Positions 12,714 to 24,457 of a stretch of DNA of 64,000 nt are shown here, piece by piece. The DNA lies in the NCBI GenBank assembly GCA_018389105.1, contig JACATO010001117.1, forward strand, positions 744,001 through 808,000, in the 5' to 3' direction. A program made the translations under genes and the position numbers. How positions within the stretch are numbered: position 1 is the stretch's first letter; every line of letters starts with the position of its first letter. The notes beneath the pieces were generated by a model, which was given only the letters and a program-made list of their open reading frames with translations, searched no databases and was not told the origin of the DNA. The stretch is from Nautilus pompilius (Eukaryota; Mollusca; Cephalopoda; Nautilida; Nautilidae).

Positions 12714-15619
12714 GAACAAAGCGTTCAAAGAAGAAACTCTCTCAAACATGGGACTCAGTGGATGACAGGTGATAAACAAGAATTGCTCTTTCGAGAAAAA
12801 CCAATTCTTGTCAAATTGTTTCACTATGTAAATGGATCAAATGCACGTGCAGAGCCGTTGATGGAAACCGTCATGAAATCGTTAAACAGAATAGATCCCT
12901 AATTCCATGAATGATACAAAGAATGATGCACTATGGAATGAGATCCAAAGTACTATAATTGCTTTTTAGTATGTGCACTAAAAGTTAAGATGTTTAGGAA
13001 AATATAGTTAGAAATAGGATGCGTCTTATACACCAGTATTTACCGGTACTATTCTTTAGTGCCAGAAACGACAGAAAACCGTAATCTGAAATGCATTTTT
13101 TAAAAAAAAAATTTGTTTCTGTTCGAAAAACAATTTAATTGGATTCAATTTTCAATGTTTACTTTTTCTTTCCAATATTTTAAATGCTCTCTATTGCTCA
13201 ATTTGAAACATTTCAGTGCTCGGCTACTTGAAATGTTGCAGATCATGTGATCATACTGAATATCCTGGCCGTATAGAGAAAGACAAAGTCTCTATTAAAA
13301 GAACCATTCTTATTTTCCAAGATGGGCTTTAATTTTTAATTAAATTATTAACTATTAAATACAAATAAGCAAATATACATTAATTCATGAGCCACAATAT
13401 GCGTTTATATAGAGAGACGGCCGTAAATGTGGACTCACCTGTAAAAAAACGGATGAATCTTCTTGTCTATTTTATAAAATAGTAATTCAACTATCTAAAA
13501 GGGTTAAAAACCGCTGCGCCGATGATTATACACCGGTGGCCATAACCGTGACCTCACCGGTGAAATAGGACTGCTTAAAAATCCATACGTACAACAATTT
13601 TATTGCACGTCCACAATTTTTGGCGCCAGTTTGGTATGTATGCGAGTTTCCGTTGCTTGAAACATAGTATATGGAGTTGAAAAAATATAACTCTGTTTGA
13701 ATTTTCTTAACTCTTCGCGTACCACTTTGCGTGAATTTGTCTCCCTTCCAGTCGGAATGACACTGGACCTTGGTAACGACAGATTCGTGTCTCTCAGGCG
13801 AGATGAGTGAGCGTACAGCCAGTAGTTCAGCACGGAGCTGGAGGTTCTAGACGATGAAGTTAAGCAACAGCTGATGTAGCATACGGAGTGATAAATAAAT
13901 AGGAAATCAAGCAGACTTTATGTAATAACTTATTTCTTTAATATAACACGGGTACTGTACAAACATATGCAGAGTTTAAGATATATAATTTAGAAAATTC
14001 TCACCGAAAAACGGAGCTTTGTAGTTTTCTGAAATGAATTTACTTCTCACTGCTTTTACTTAGTGCAGCAGATACGGCCTGAGTCCGCGGACGAATTATA
14101 CCGCCTGCATGGTCCCACAATCACTCATTTTCCTAGAGTTGTTCTTGTAGTACATTTATTCAAGAGTTAAACAAACGGCCGCAGGGTTGCACCGTTCCTC
14201 GATGTCCATATGGGGAGTGATTTACCTCGGGCGTACCACGTCAACTGCTGGTCTTTAAAGAATGCCGAACTTGAAATCGGTCGGTCTTTTGAAACTGCTC
14301 TGCAAATCGAAAATGTGGGGTTTATTCGTCTTTCTCTCGGTTGTGAAACTGTTCTACATTGTGCTATAATCTTAAATCAGGTGGGGTCTCCATTTGTGTT
14401 AGTCCGCGAGCTAATCGATGCTGACTGGGCAAACTCTGTGAATAAAAAAACGATATTTTCTCAAGTAAATCAATAAAAAGAACATTACACACGGTTCGGG
14501 GCTACTTAGTATTAACCCCCGTTGATTGAATTTCATTTAAGGTGCTAATATTACAGGATCATACCAAGACCACTGTTAACCATGAATTTAAAATAGACAA
14601 ACGCCAGCAGTGTACAAACTAATTCTGACCAGTATTCAAGTAATACATTTGTCGTTCACATATTGTTCATTTCCAAACTTCTTTTCCCTTTGATGAAGAT
14701 AATTCAGGCCTTCGACGTGTCACTGTCAAAGTTTCATCTCTATGTGAAGATACACACAAATATTTCGCTTTTTACTTCTATATATGTATTACTATTATTT
14801 TATTGTTACTACCAATATTACATTTTTTAGAACATATTTGTTGTAAGAACTCACCGATTGATTAAGAATTTCCATAATCGTTTTATTGTGGGAAAGAATA
14901 ATTTTACCATTTTTTTCAGCTTTATCTGATTTTAATAGCAGATTTTCTTATTATTAGTTAATAGTTTTCTACATCAAAACAATAGCAATCTGCGTTTTAG
15001 TTATTTAATATATAAATTCCTTATTTATTTTGGAAATGATAGTTAGATCGTCATTCAATACTTGTAACTTGACCTTAAGTTTCATACAGATTTAAAAAAA
15101 AAAGACTGCCAAAGAACTTTGGGATTTATATTACTAGATACCGTAACAATAATTATTCAGATAACAGGAAAAGTTTTCTCCCATCAACTGATTTACCAGC
15201 CAAATTAACTTATCTCTTTTATCATCATCAGAAAATGGTTAGTAGTGTTAAAAACCTTATATATGCTTGTTTTCTGGACTTCCAGCGAAAGTTGGCCAGC
15301 CACCTACTATTGTCGTGCAGAATGGAGCAGAAAATTAAGTTACCCCCCACATGATTGATTTGTAACGAGGTTTCTCATGGCAAACACGAAGAAAAAGTAC
15401 GTAAAGAAACTGACTTTCAAAACCGGTTAAAACAAGAAATTTTAGGATAGTTTGACTAAAAGAAAATAAAACTATATACATTTTGCTTTAGATTATATGT
15501 GCATGCATCATCTATCCCCTGGTGATCGTTCAAAATATAGGATAAACAAAGAATTATGAATGACTGATGAAAGAACCGAGGAGCTATTTGTACCCGGTAG
15601 TTATAGTAAAAATGTCCCT
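12714..15619. other. AT-rich unique DNA, no gene recognised
   Basis: Frames at 13,600-13,833 (minus, 77 codons) and 14,210-14,476 (plus, 88 codons) lack recognisable motifs and proper splice context. A donor-like CAG|GTGAGT is present on the minus strand near 13,434, but no acceptor-bounded open segment precedes it. Confidence 0.45.
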
Positions 15620-15960
15620 TTGTTTCGTCAATGTAACCATGATTGCTTGCAGAGTAGTCCTTCGGCGTTTCAGAGTATTTATTGCTCTCAAGGTTCTCCT
15701 AAATAGACAGCGATTAAGCCATATAAACTGTATTGTTGGTTTTATGTTTTAGAAAGTACCCCAACGGTGTTACGCCAACAGATTTGTTCTTTCTATTTTG
15801 GACATTCTCTGAGATAGTGTTCAGCAGTTTCAGTTATATTGCAGTTGGGGCGTGTCTTTGAAGTGGACACTTCTATTTGGATGAGCATGAGCCTTTAGGA
15901 AGGACATGTACGTAATCTGTTATTCCGCACCTGTACATCTCTGGGTAACTTATGCATTCG
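15620..15960 (-). mobile_element. LINE C-terminal (Cys/His) fragment, decayed
   Basis: Read on the minus strand, the segment near 15,800-15,860 gives PNCNITETAEHYLRECPK. This matches the Cys/His-containing tail of many LINE polymerases (C--C---ETAEHYLLECP). Just upstream on that strand (about 15,880-15,950) fragments resembling RLRT and LKAHAHPNRS match the preceding conserved R-R-GH--L--H-HR-G block. Frame changes and stops show it is non-functional. No RT palm is nearby, so only the 3' end of a copy survives, or the rest has diverged. Jockey/CR1-like clades are most likely; the exact clade is unresolved. Confidence 0.6.
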
Positions 15961-17934
15961 TAAAAAAATTAATTTAAATGACGTTTTGTTGAATCAACAA
16001 GTAGTAATATACAGATTCCTACTGACCACATTGATGAATGGTAATAACTATTTGTAATCTTACTGCTGATATTACTTGGGCCTTTAATAACGTACTCCCG
16101 AAGCAGAAGTGTTCTGTACGCCTTTTAAATTATATGGCACAACGAAAACTTTCAAACACAAAGTAACGTTTACAGAAAATTACCTAAAACGGCCAGCTAA
16201 CTTTTCCTGCGTGCAAGTCTAATGCTTTCAATGTTCAGGTCTGTCTGGAGACAGATTGGAGAGAAAGTGGATTAAGGTTTTAAAAGGTGGCAAGCCTTTA
16301 ATTTTATGGAGAAGCAGTGAGGTCAAATGATCAAAAGAAATTCGAAATTGGACATCTAAATGGGATCGGCTTATCTGATCTGGTGAATGTGCCGAATTAG
16401 ATTTTCTGGACCAGTTGTGTCATTCCAGAGAAAGGCCAAAAACTCAATCAGCGAGATTGCATTCTACGTTTTAGCAGTTTAAAGGTGACTGTGCAATGAT
16501 AGCTGTGCAAAGCAGTCGGTACATCCTTAAGTTGATCAACAAAACAACTTACTTTTTCTTTCTCATAGAAAAAAAAAATCGTTTCTTCACTTAAAAGTTT
16601 TTGTACTTAAAAGAGCATGATATCTGTTGATGTTCTTCGTTAAATCTGCCTAGAAAGCAAACACGATATATTGGTGGAGTCTTTCGTGCGTGTAAGTCAC
16701 GTGTTCGAGAACTGTAGCCACAAAACAGATTTGAATGGATTTCTCAGACAGACAAAGATTAAACTGCCAAATAAGTGAGCTACTCCATCCTGTCTTCTGT
16801 CCTTCTGTCAGGTCAGTTTTTTCTGTGCCCTTGTTCCGACTTCGTGGTCTTGAACAAAGACGGGGAGCAGCAGCCTTGGTGATGAAATACATCATCTTGG
16901 TAGGACCGGGGCTTCTGCGTTAGCGGTAGCCAGAAAGAACTCTTTTAAAGCCCTGTTTAGCTGTGGAAGTGATCCATAGTGGCACAAGAAAAGACGCACG
17001 CAGACGGACCGGTATGGAAGATCGAGACATCCACCTGGCCTTCCCACCGTGTAGTAATGGTCGTAAAGGGGTAGCATCACCATAAGAGGCGTCGCGCCAT
17101 CATCTGTACGTAGGATGAAAGCGTATTTGGTGAAGGTGACGTCATAAAGATCAGCTCCGTCGTGATAGGACCCTTGTGATCCACTCCGTGCCGCTCATGA
17201 ACGTCTCCTTGAGCCAGACATCGATATCAATAGTAGGCATATTTGCCATTAAGGATTCAGGAATGGCGGCCAGAATGATATCACAGTTGCTTACGACAGA
17301 ATATACTTTGTTTGAAAGCATTTAGATCATACGTTACGGTAAGCAAAAAGCAGAATCCTATTTATTAAAATTAACAAAGGATCTGGCTACGCAATTTTAT
17401 TTTATTTAGAAGAAAACGTAGCTACGAAAATAAATACATTGATGCTTACGCTTTTAGTTTATCTTTCCCCCCGATTTACCTGCAGGAAGTCCACGCGGGG
17501 AGTTTACCAATGATCAAATCTGTTAAGATTGATGCAGACATCTTTTAATAAAAAGCTCGAGTTACTTTCACGCCAGTGTTGTTAGATTTAAAACTACAGC
17601 AACGGTAAATATTAATGTAACTGTCTTCAATACATTCTTCACAATAATTCATCGCCATAAATCTTATTAATGCTTTAGTCATTGCTCTTGGGAGAATCGT
17701 GTGCACATCTTGTAATCGTGATGCCAAGTATTCTGTAAGTTCCTCCATTTAGTTTATAAATGTATGTAAATATAGTTGGATTGTTATTTTAAAAATATAA
17801 CAGATATATTAATACCAGGCTTTGCCTATATTTTGTTCCTAGCTGTTCTGGGCCACTCATTGTCCAGGTAAATATTTTTTTAGGGTGTTACGTTTACCAC
17901 TTTCGTGAAACGGAAGGTTTGCTGGTATATTCTT
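15961..17934. other. Unique DNA with GC-richer core, no gene recognised
   Basis: The part from 16,790 to 17,250 is GC-richer and is open in several minus-strand frames. The peptides belong to no family I recognise, so I do not call a gene. The remainder is AT-rich with no exon-like features. The CRE palindrome TGACGTCA lies at 17,137-17,144. Confidence 0.4.
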
Positions 17935-17955
17935 TCGCCACCAGCTGGCGCTATA
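17935..17955 (+). promoter_or_regulatory. CTCF-like site
   Basis: GCCACCAGCTGGCGCTA near 17,938 matches the bilaterian CTCF core CCACYAGRKGGCGCY at all but one position of the core. This is a motif match only; binding is inferred. Confidence 0.35.
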
Positions 17956-18384
17956 TTTTACTAGCTCCTCTGACGTCCAACTAATCTGACAATAGCTCGC
18001 ATTCTTCAGCTGGCGTCATAAACAGCTGACCAGTGCTTTCCATATTAAACCGTAGCAACTAACCAAGGATATCAGGTTACCCTACACGGAGAATTTCATA
18101 TCGAGGCCCGCGTTTCTCGTTTTCCGTAAGATGCTAAAACGCTTCACATCTGCCCATTTTTTAAAATACTGTTTTCTTGTCAACGTCTTTGACGACCTTA
18201 GCGGTGGCCAGGGCTAAATTTCATTATGGGAACTTGTAACATCGAAATACTTTAATACAGAATGGTCATCCCCCAAAAAACGATATACCTTAGTATGGAG
18301 CATCATGGATAACACTTCACTGTCCAGATTCCAAACTAAACGGAATGCACACGAAACAGACTTTACCTTAATGACGTCAGGGGG

Positions 18385-18590
18385 GGGGGTGATCTGATAG
18401 TCCAGTGGTGCATTGCTGGACTGGATGGTCGACGGGTCGAGTTCGATGCCCAGTTGGAATCAGCTCGGTTTGGCGTACCTCCCTAGCATTCGTTCCTCTC
18501 ACTCTTCTTCTACGACCGATTGCTCTGGTATTCTTAAAGCATTACGGTTTTCTCCCAAATCTAAACAAAAAAACAAAAAAAAAAACAGAA
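18385..18590 (+). mobile_element. tRNA-derived SINE
   Basis: The 5' part carries pol III promoter elements at tRNA-like spacing: an A-box-like TAGTCCAGTGGTG near 18,396 and a B-box-like GGTCGAGTTCGATGCCC near 18,431. A non-tRNA body follows, with a poly-A-rich tail at about 18,566-18,586. That combination is the standard SINE layout: transcribed by RNA polymerase III and mobilised by a partner LINE. A G9 run precedes the head. Whether it is full length or active cannot be judged from one copy. Confidence 0.65.
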
Positions 18591-19726
18591 TGGTTCCAGT
18601 TAGGATTTCTCAGCTGAAGTTGGAAGTGCTGAGACGCACGTGATACAGAATTGGCAACGTTCCCTTGCGGACAGCCGTGGCATTACGCTCCCTGACGGAG
18701 CTGCTTTGCAGCTCAAGATTTTGGCCAGGTCCTATATAGACTTTTGGTTTTGATTTATGGAATCCTTCTTTATTTGTCATTGATAAACCGATTCAAAATG
18801 ACAATATTTCCTTAGCTTCGTTACACGTTATAATCCTTTTTTTTTTTTTTTTCGAGATATATTTTTTAAAACTCTACATCCTCTATAGTCTACGGTTCCT
18901 TCCATGTAGTAATCACATAAATATATATAAATGATTTCTGTCTAGACCTGGGGCTCTGTCTCGCTGAGTTATGCTAATTAAAATCGCCAAAGTGTTTCAT
19001 TTAATAACGATAAGCCCTGATTTATCCCTGTTTGTGATTTTTCATTCTTGTTTAATTTAAGTATTTCAAATCAAAGTTTAATAATGTGTGTGTGTGTGTG
19101 TGTGCTTCATTTATCATCACGTTTAGTGGAAATCGGGTAGATCCCGAGTGCCCGCAGTCTCCAGGAGTGATGCACCCCTGCACACTTTGGTAAACTGGTC
19201 CGACCAACCAAGTCAGATTTCAGATGTGACCTCCTCGGCGCTAACAACTGAAGAATCCGCTATACAGTTTCTAAGGTTGAATTGCTGTCTCTCGGGAGAA
19301 CAATGAAAGTATTTCTCTGCAACGTCGGGATGGAGGTGGGGGGAGGGAGGAACCACCAAGCGAGCGAGCTTCATCAGATTTAACCTAAATGTGTAAAATA
19401 TATTATTAATAAGTAATACATTGATATTTAATTAGTTCATAAAATATTTATTGCTCGTAATTTTTTCTTTTGTTTTTTTTTTTTTTAAATCTTACCGTTC
19501 CTAAATGTATTAAAACAGGGACCAGCGGTTATGCGGATGGAAGGTCGTTATTTCAGACGTTTACAAAAAAATCTATTGTTTCCGCTAAACAGGCTGACTA
19601 ACCTGCTGAGTATCCACGAGGAGTTGCCACGCAAATACATTGGCACGAAACCCCGATAAATAATTGATTCGTAATCTACACTCGGATCAGCGGATCTACC
19701 AGAGTGACTATGAAGCGGCATCAGTT

Positions 19727-19727
<1 letters not shown>
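18591..19727. other. AT-rich DNA with poly-T and (TG)n runs
   Basis: Holds a T run at about 18,837-18,852 and a (TG)n run at 19,085-19,104. No gene or exon-like segment recognised. Confidence 0.5.

Positions 19728-19759
<32 letters not shown>
19728..19759. repeat. (TC)n microsatellite
   Basis: Uninterrupted TC dinucleotides, about 16 units. Confidence 0.95.
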
Positions 19760-19760
<1 letters not shown>

Positions 19761-21803
19761 GCAGTTCATCGCTGCTGGAAAAAATAATTTTTTCCCGTCA
19801 CAAACAATCGAGCCCCTGTTAATTTTTTTATGCCTTCCCACTGATTCTATTTATAAAAAATCAATCATGACTGTTCAATTAAACGAACGTATCCCTCACA
19901 TAAATCACCCGCTGGTTCTATCTCATGTGTAATGCAAACCAAGTGGAAAATAAGGAGTTTCAGCGCATTTCATTTTACCATTATTTTTTTTCTTTTTTGT
20001 TCTAACGTAAATAAAAATTAATTAAATTAAAAATTACAAAAGTTAATTCCCTCAGATGGACGAGAATTTAGGGTTTTTACTTAGTCGGTCCATCCCGCAA
20101 GAAGACATCTGTTCAATGCCGTTTGTCGGAATTACTGGTGCCGAAAGGTGAGAGTAAGTTGGCGCCCGCGATTTAGTTTTAAAAAAAAACGAAGATTCCA
20201 CCACTTAAAACGTACGTAAGCAGCGAAGATGCGTTCGGTGTATAATACGCAGCTAGCGGGCGCGGAGCGGAAGTTGGATAGCATCTCGAGGCGCTGCTCA
20301 TTCTGGCTGTTAGCTGTCAGATAGAGGCTCCGTAGGCCTGTGGGAATGAACCGGTGCTGAACTACGAAAGGTGATTCGATGTTACTAAGTTTGGAGATGG
20401 AATAAAAAAGTCTTGCATTGCTTGGCGGTGTGTCGACAGGGTTCGTCGTGCTTACCACTAGACGGGCTTTGTTGGTAATCCTGGAGCGAGGTTTCGAGTT
20501 CTACTTGTACTCTTTGGCCATCAAAGAATTACCCGTGGCGTAAAGTTTCTTGTCATTGCGATTAAATGCAATTCCGACCGTGCGTAATAATGCTATTCTG
20601 CCTATATCGACGTAGCTTATTCGCCCTTTCACTTCGACACACAAAACTCTGTTCCGTTTGTCTGTGTACTTAGTCAAATGGCGTCTCAGAAGACGACGAC
20701 CACTCCTTGCCAATTCTGAGAGTGGTCTTATTGCATCTGGCCCCGAACAACGCATAGTTACTTACCTCTAAGGCAACGTTCGATCGCTGCATGAGGAGTC
20801 TGCTAACCGATCTGACAACCACCAGTGCCGCTCATCGTAAATCTGACTTACAGAAAAGGTCGGAAAAGATTAGATTCTTAAATTGGTTTACCTTGACGCC
20901 GCGTTATGACACCTCACTATTCCATCTTTTTACCAATTCTGCCAAGGTCTTAAGACGTTGCAGACCGCAACTAACGGTCGATCGCCACATCTTGACTCTT
21001 ATATAAACTTCTCTCCGCGATTCCTTTGTCTTTATTAACTCTAAGTCGCTCTCTTCGGTATCTTGGCTCATCACTTGTGCCATTACTCCATTCCATGCAG
21101 TCATGTTATTCTTCATCTGGCAGTGCCTCTGATGTGTTATTACCTCAATCACGGGTTCTTTCGGGCATTTGAAGCACGCACAGAGTAGAGAAAAGTAAGC
21201 TGGTCATAAGCCTTTTGGGGCGTACGATGTTACTCTTAGAAGTCTGTAATCTTTTAATTTCTCTATTTTAAATACGTGAAAAGCTAACACACGAGACAAC
21301 CCAACGAAACGTAATTTTCTTATCGCATAATTACTTCTTTATGCAAAAATTCTTGTTCCTTCATTACCTTCTTCAGTGGACAGTATCAGTTCTTAATATC
21401 TGTAATTTAGCAGCCATTATCGAAAATAAAGGATCATTTCAAAAAGCTATCAATCAATTGGAATATCAAAATGGTATTTCTCATTGAGCTCGCTGAGACT
21501 CGCCAATTTATATGAACTGCAAAAATTATCCTTTGCTACATCTGTTGAAATAGCAGTGTCAGAAAGTCTACACCGTAAGCGATATCTGAAAAAAAAAAAC
21601 AACTAAAGTATATACTCTGTATGGGATCGCGTAAAGAAGACATCGCATATGCAAGAAATTACTTTTATCTTGAAGAATCTGAGGTTTCCACTCGGCGTCA
21701 ACATAGAACGATTAAGTAAAGCGAAAGCAGAAGGAAATTCTAAGTCTTATCGAGCCTCGTTGCAATAAAAAATTAATTTAATATACAAGAATACGTTACA
21801 CGC

Positions 21804-21804
<1 letters not shown>
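19760..21804. other. GC-richer unique segment, possible minus-strand non-coding exon
   Basis: Between about 20,100 and 21,180 the DNA is GC-richer and CpG-richer. On the minus strand a strong donor GAG|GTAAGTAAC lies at 20,764-20,765, preceded by a pyrimidine-rich stretch ending in AG near 20,850. The enclosed ~85 bases have a stop just before the donor in one frame, so a UTR exon is more likely than a coding one. Minus-strand frames at 20,132-20,458 and 20,501-20,755 show no recognisable domain. Confidence 0.3.

Positions 21805-21880
<76 letters not shown>
21805..21880. repeat. (AG)n array
   Basis: AG dinucleotide run with one slip; opposite in strand sense to the TC arrays. Confidence 0.95.
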
Positions 21881-21882
<2 letters not shown>

Positions 21883-22188
21883 AATGGACTGATAAAGGAG
21901 GCTTAAAAATTGTAGATTTAACAAAATATGTTATCTGTACAGTCAGTCGCACATGATTAATTCTTATCTTTCTTTCAGTTTTAGTAAAGGCCATTGCAGT
22001 TATTTTGTTTCCTCATACTCAACAAAAATGTTTCTTTCAGACTTATCTTACCGCTTGAAACAAATAACGTTATGTTTTACCAAAATGTTTGTCCATACAT
22101 TGTTTTCTAGACGATCATTGTCATTTGTGGCGACGTGGGCCATTAAAAACGAAGATTTTCGCTTGCTTTGGGTAAAACGGCCACACGC

Positions 22189-23170
22189 ACACAGTAGCGG
22201 ATTAAGAACGATGGCGGAACCAGCATAAACTGACACGAACAATGTGTAAAAAATAAACATTCCAGCCCGGAGCTTACGCAGATAGGAAAGCAACTTTTTT
22301 TTCCCTTTCCACTGGTACACACATCAACATGATCGGTAGTAAATAGTTTGCATACGCTCAATTTTGTTTTACATTCTGACAAAGTTTCATGGTGACAGAA
22401 GTTTGAAAACATCAGTGTTTTTCGGACAACGTAAAGAATAAAGTAGACTGATACATAACCTTTTATCGTTTACAGCGGGTTATATGGCCAGTTCAGGTCC
22501 ATCGAAATCCGATCGACTGGTGGAGTACGCGCACTCTTATATTCTGAGATTGCTATGTGGGTAGCAGTAAAACGGCTTTGTTATCCAGTCTGGGAACTGT
22601 ACAAACAAATGGATGGTTACATCGAAGGATAATTAAAGGGGGCAGCCCCCTGGCCCCACACAAAAAAAAAAAACTGATGCTTGAAGCGATCGGAAAATCG
22701 AGTTTGTCAGGAATGGATTGACACGAAATGTCTGCTGACAGTTTACGAGACTTGGTGCACCTACCGATTCCTCGAGAACTTTCCAAAGATGGCGCTTCAT
22801 GATTTAGAATTGATGGATCGTGTTGCCAGGAAGAAACTTTGTCTCCTTGAAGAATCGAATGGCCGGACTTCAGTTCGCCAAGGATCATCCCCATTGGAAC
22901 CCGGAGATGTAGACCGGGTTGCGTTGGTGCGATGAATTACAGTTCCAAAGATTTAGATCAGCGGGCTGGTCCATTATAATATAGGGTTGTATTTTTCGAA
23001 CAAGAACAGGACTTATTCATCGTATCCAAAGAATGATAGACCGGTTACCAGGATATTTTGACCAATATGCTGGAACTATATTCTTAGGATGCTTTCTTCT
23101 TAACAAAATTTTCCAACATGACAACAAACCGGTATATTTGGCTGCCATCATCGAGCAGTAATTGCACATT
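22189..23170 (+). mobile_element. Tc1-like element remnant with left terminal repeat
   Basis: The segment 22,189-22,234 begins ACAGTAGCGGATTAAG and continues GATGGCGGAACCAG. Its reverse complement closely matches the terminal-repeat-like 40,633-40,680, so it probably marks the left end. Decayed Tc1 transposase follows on the plus strand. HDLELMDRVARKKL near 22,799 matches the GL-GRVARKKP linker. MAGLQFAKDHPHWNPEM near 22,859 matches RLKFAKDH-HW-PEDW. WCDELQF near 22,928 is the first catalytic-Asp block (LWSDE in relatives). FQHDNKP near 23,110 keeps the second Asp. A stop and frame changes interrupt it. The third catalytic region and the right end are not identifiable. Confidence 0.72.
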
Positions 23171-23758
23171 AGAAAATTCCATTTCTACAGTGGTAGGTTC
23201 AAAACGCTGATTGGAATCCAATACATAATTCATAAAACTATATAAACAAAGCTATTAAAGTGAAAAAGCCATAACATTTGGATCATTTATTCCAAATTAT
23301 TTAGTCGATATGGGCTGATATTTGTATAGAATTCGTCTGGTGGACTCCATACATACACGCTGTCGGGTTGTAGTTAATGTTTATGGCTATAGTACAAAAT
23401 ACCAATTCTTCCCTGATCTGTTTATCTCGTTTAATCTGAAAAAAAGTATATATAATTAATTTTTATAAAGAAACATTTTATGCATTGTTTTTGCAGTTTC
23501 TTTTTAAAATTCAGTTCCTGTAATATTAAAAATCCGTTTGTTTTTTTTTAACTTCCAAATTAACCGGAGTGTGAAGCAAAACCCAAATCTCAGTCTTACA
23601 CAGATGCGGATATCAACACAGCAAAATCCGCTATCGTAGTTTATCAATGATTCCTAATAGTTTTGTTATTTCGTTGTATTGTATATTGAACATCGAAGTC
23701 ATCTTCAAGTTTCATTGTTGGAATCAATTTAGTATGAAATCCATTTTTTTTTCTGTTT
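23171..23758. other. AT-rich DNA, no gene recognised
   Basis: Possibly contains the rest of the Tc1 copy, but no conserved block or right terminal repeat could be found. Confidence 0.4.
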
Positions 23759-23798
<40 letters not shown>

Positions 23799-23845
23799 AG
23801 AGATGATGAGAGAGAGATGGAGAGAGAGAGAGAGAGAGGGAGATG

Positions 23846-23878
<33 letters not shown>

Positions 23879-23967
23879 TGGAGAGAGAGATGGAGAGAGA
23901 GAGAGGAGAGGAGAGAGAGAGAGAGAGAGGAGAGAGAGAGCGAGAGAGAGAGAGAGAGAGAGAGAGA
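23759..23967. repeat. Long compound (AG)n array with GATGGAGA interruptions
   Basis: About 209 bases of AG dinucleotides with recurring GATGGAG and GGAG interruptions, indicating expansion of a compound unit. It is followed by a short (CA)-rich stretch. Overlapping Arg/Glu-rich plus frames (up to about 200 codons) and Ser/Leu-rich minus frames over this region are artefacts of the repeat. Confidence 0.95.
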
Positions 23968-24373
23968 CCCCTCCCCACACACACCCACGCACGAAAAATG
24001 CTCTTTTGCGTTTTCGCGAAAGATGTCGTCCGGATGCGATGTAATCGGATACTATTTGCTGTGTGTACAGCAGAACATCCTAAAAATCCGTGCACGACTT
24101 TGCCGCTATCTCTTCTCGTTATAAAAGCCATCTTTACCATACAACATCGGGCGAATAAATTCATTTTAGAAGACACTTTTAGCCTTTTACTTCTGTCCCT
24201 GCAAGTAAAAGCAAACATTTTCATTAATGCTATAAGATGTTGATTTATATTTTGGGATCGTCAGAAGAAGAGAGTAATTGCAGCATATGGCATGTCTAGA
24301 AATTCTTCAGAAAATTAGCTTTTCGAATTTTCTAAGAAGCTAAGTAAATGGACGTGCCGACAATGTAAAACAA

Positions 24374-24383
<10 letters not shown>

Positions 24384-24455
<72 letters not shown>
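24384..24455. repeat. (AG)n array
   Basis: AG dinucleotides with one slip, preceded by (CA)n and followed by GACAGACAGACAC. Confidence 0.95.

Positions 24456-24457
<2 letters not shown>

Noticed and set aside
16650-17330. GC-richer minus-strand region open in several frames
   Set aside because: No peptide there could be assigned to any family, so coding status is unsupported.
18385-18460. Possible functional tRNA gene
   Set aside because: A- and B-boxes are present but the cloverleaf is not complete and an A tail follows, so it is a SINE head.
23647-24243. A 198-codon Arg/Glu-rich plus frame and a 166-codon Ser/Leu-rich minus frame
   Set aside because: Both are read through an AG/TC dinucleotide array, which is open in every phase without being coding.
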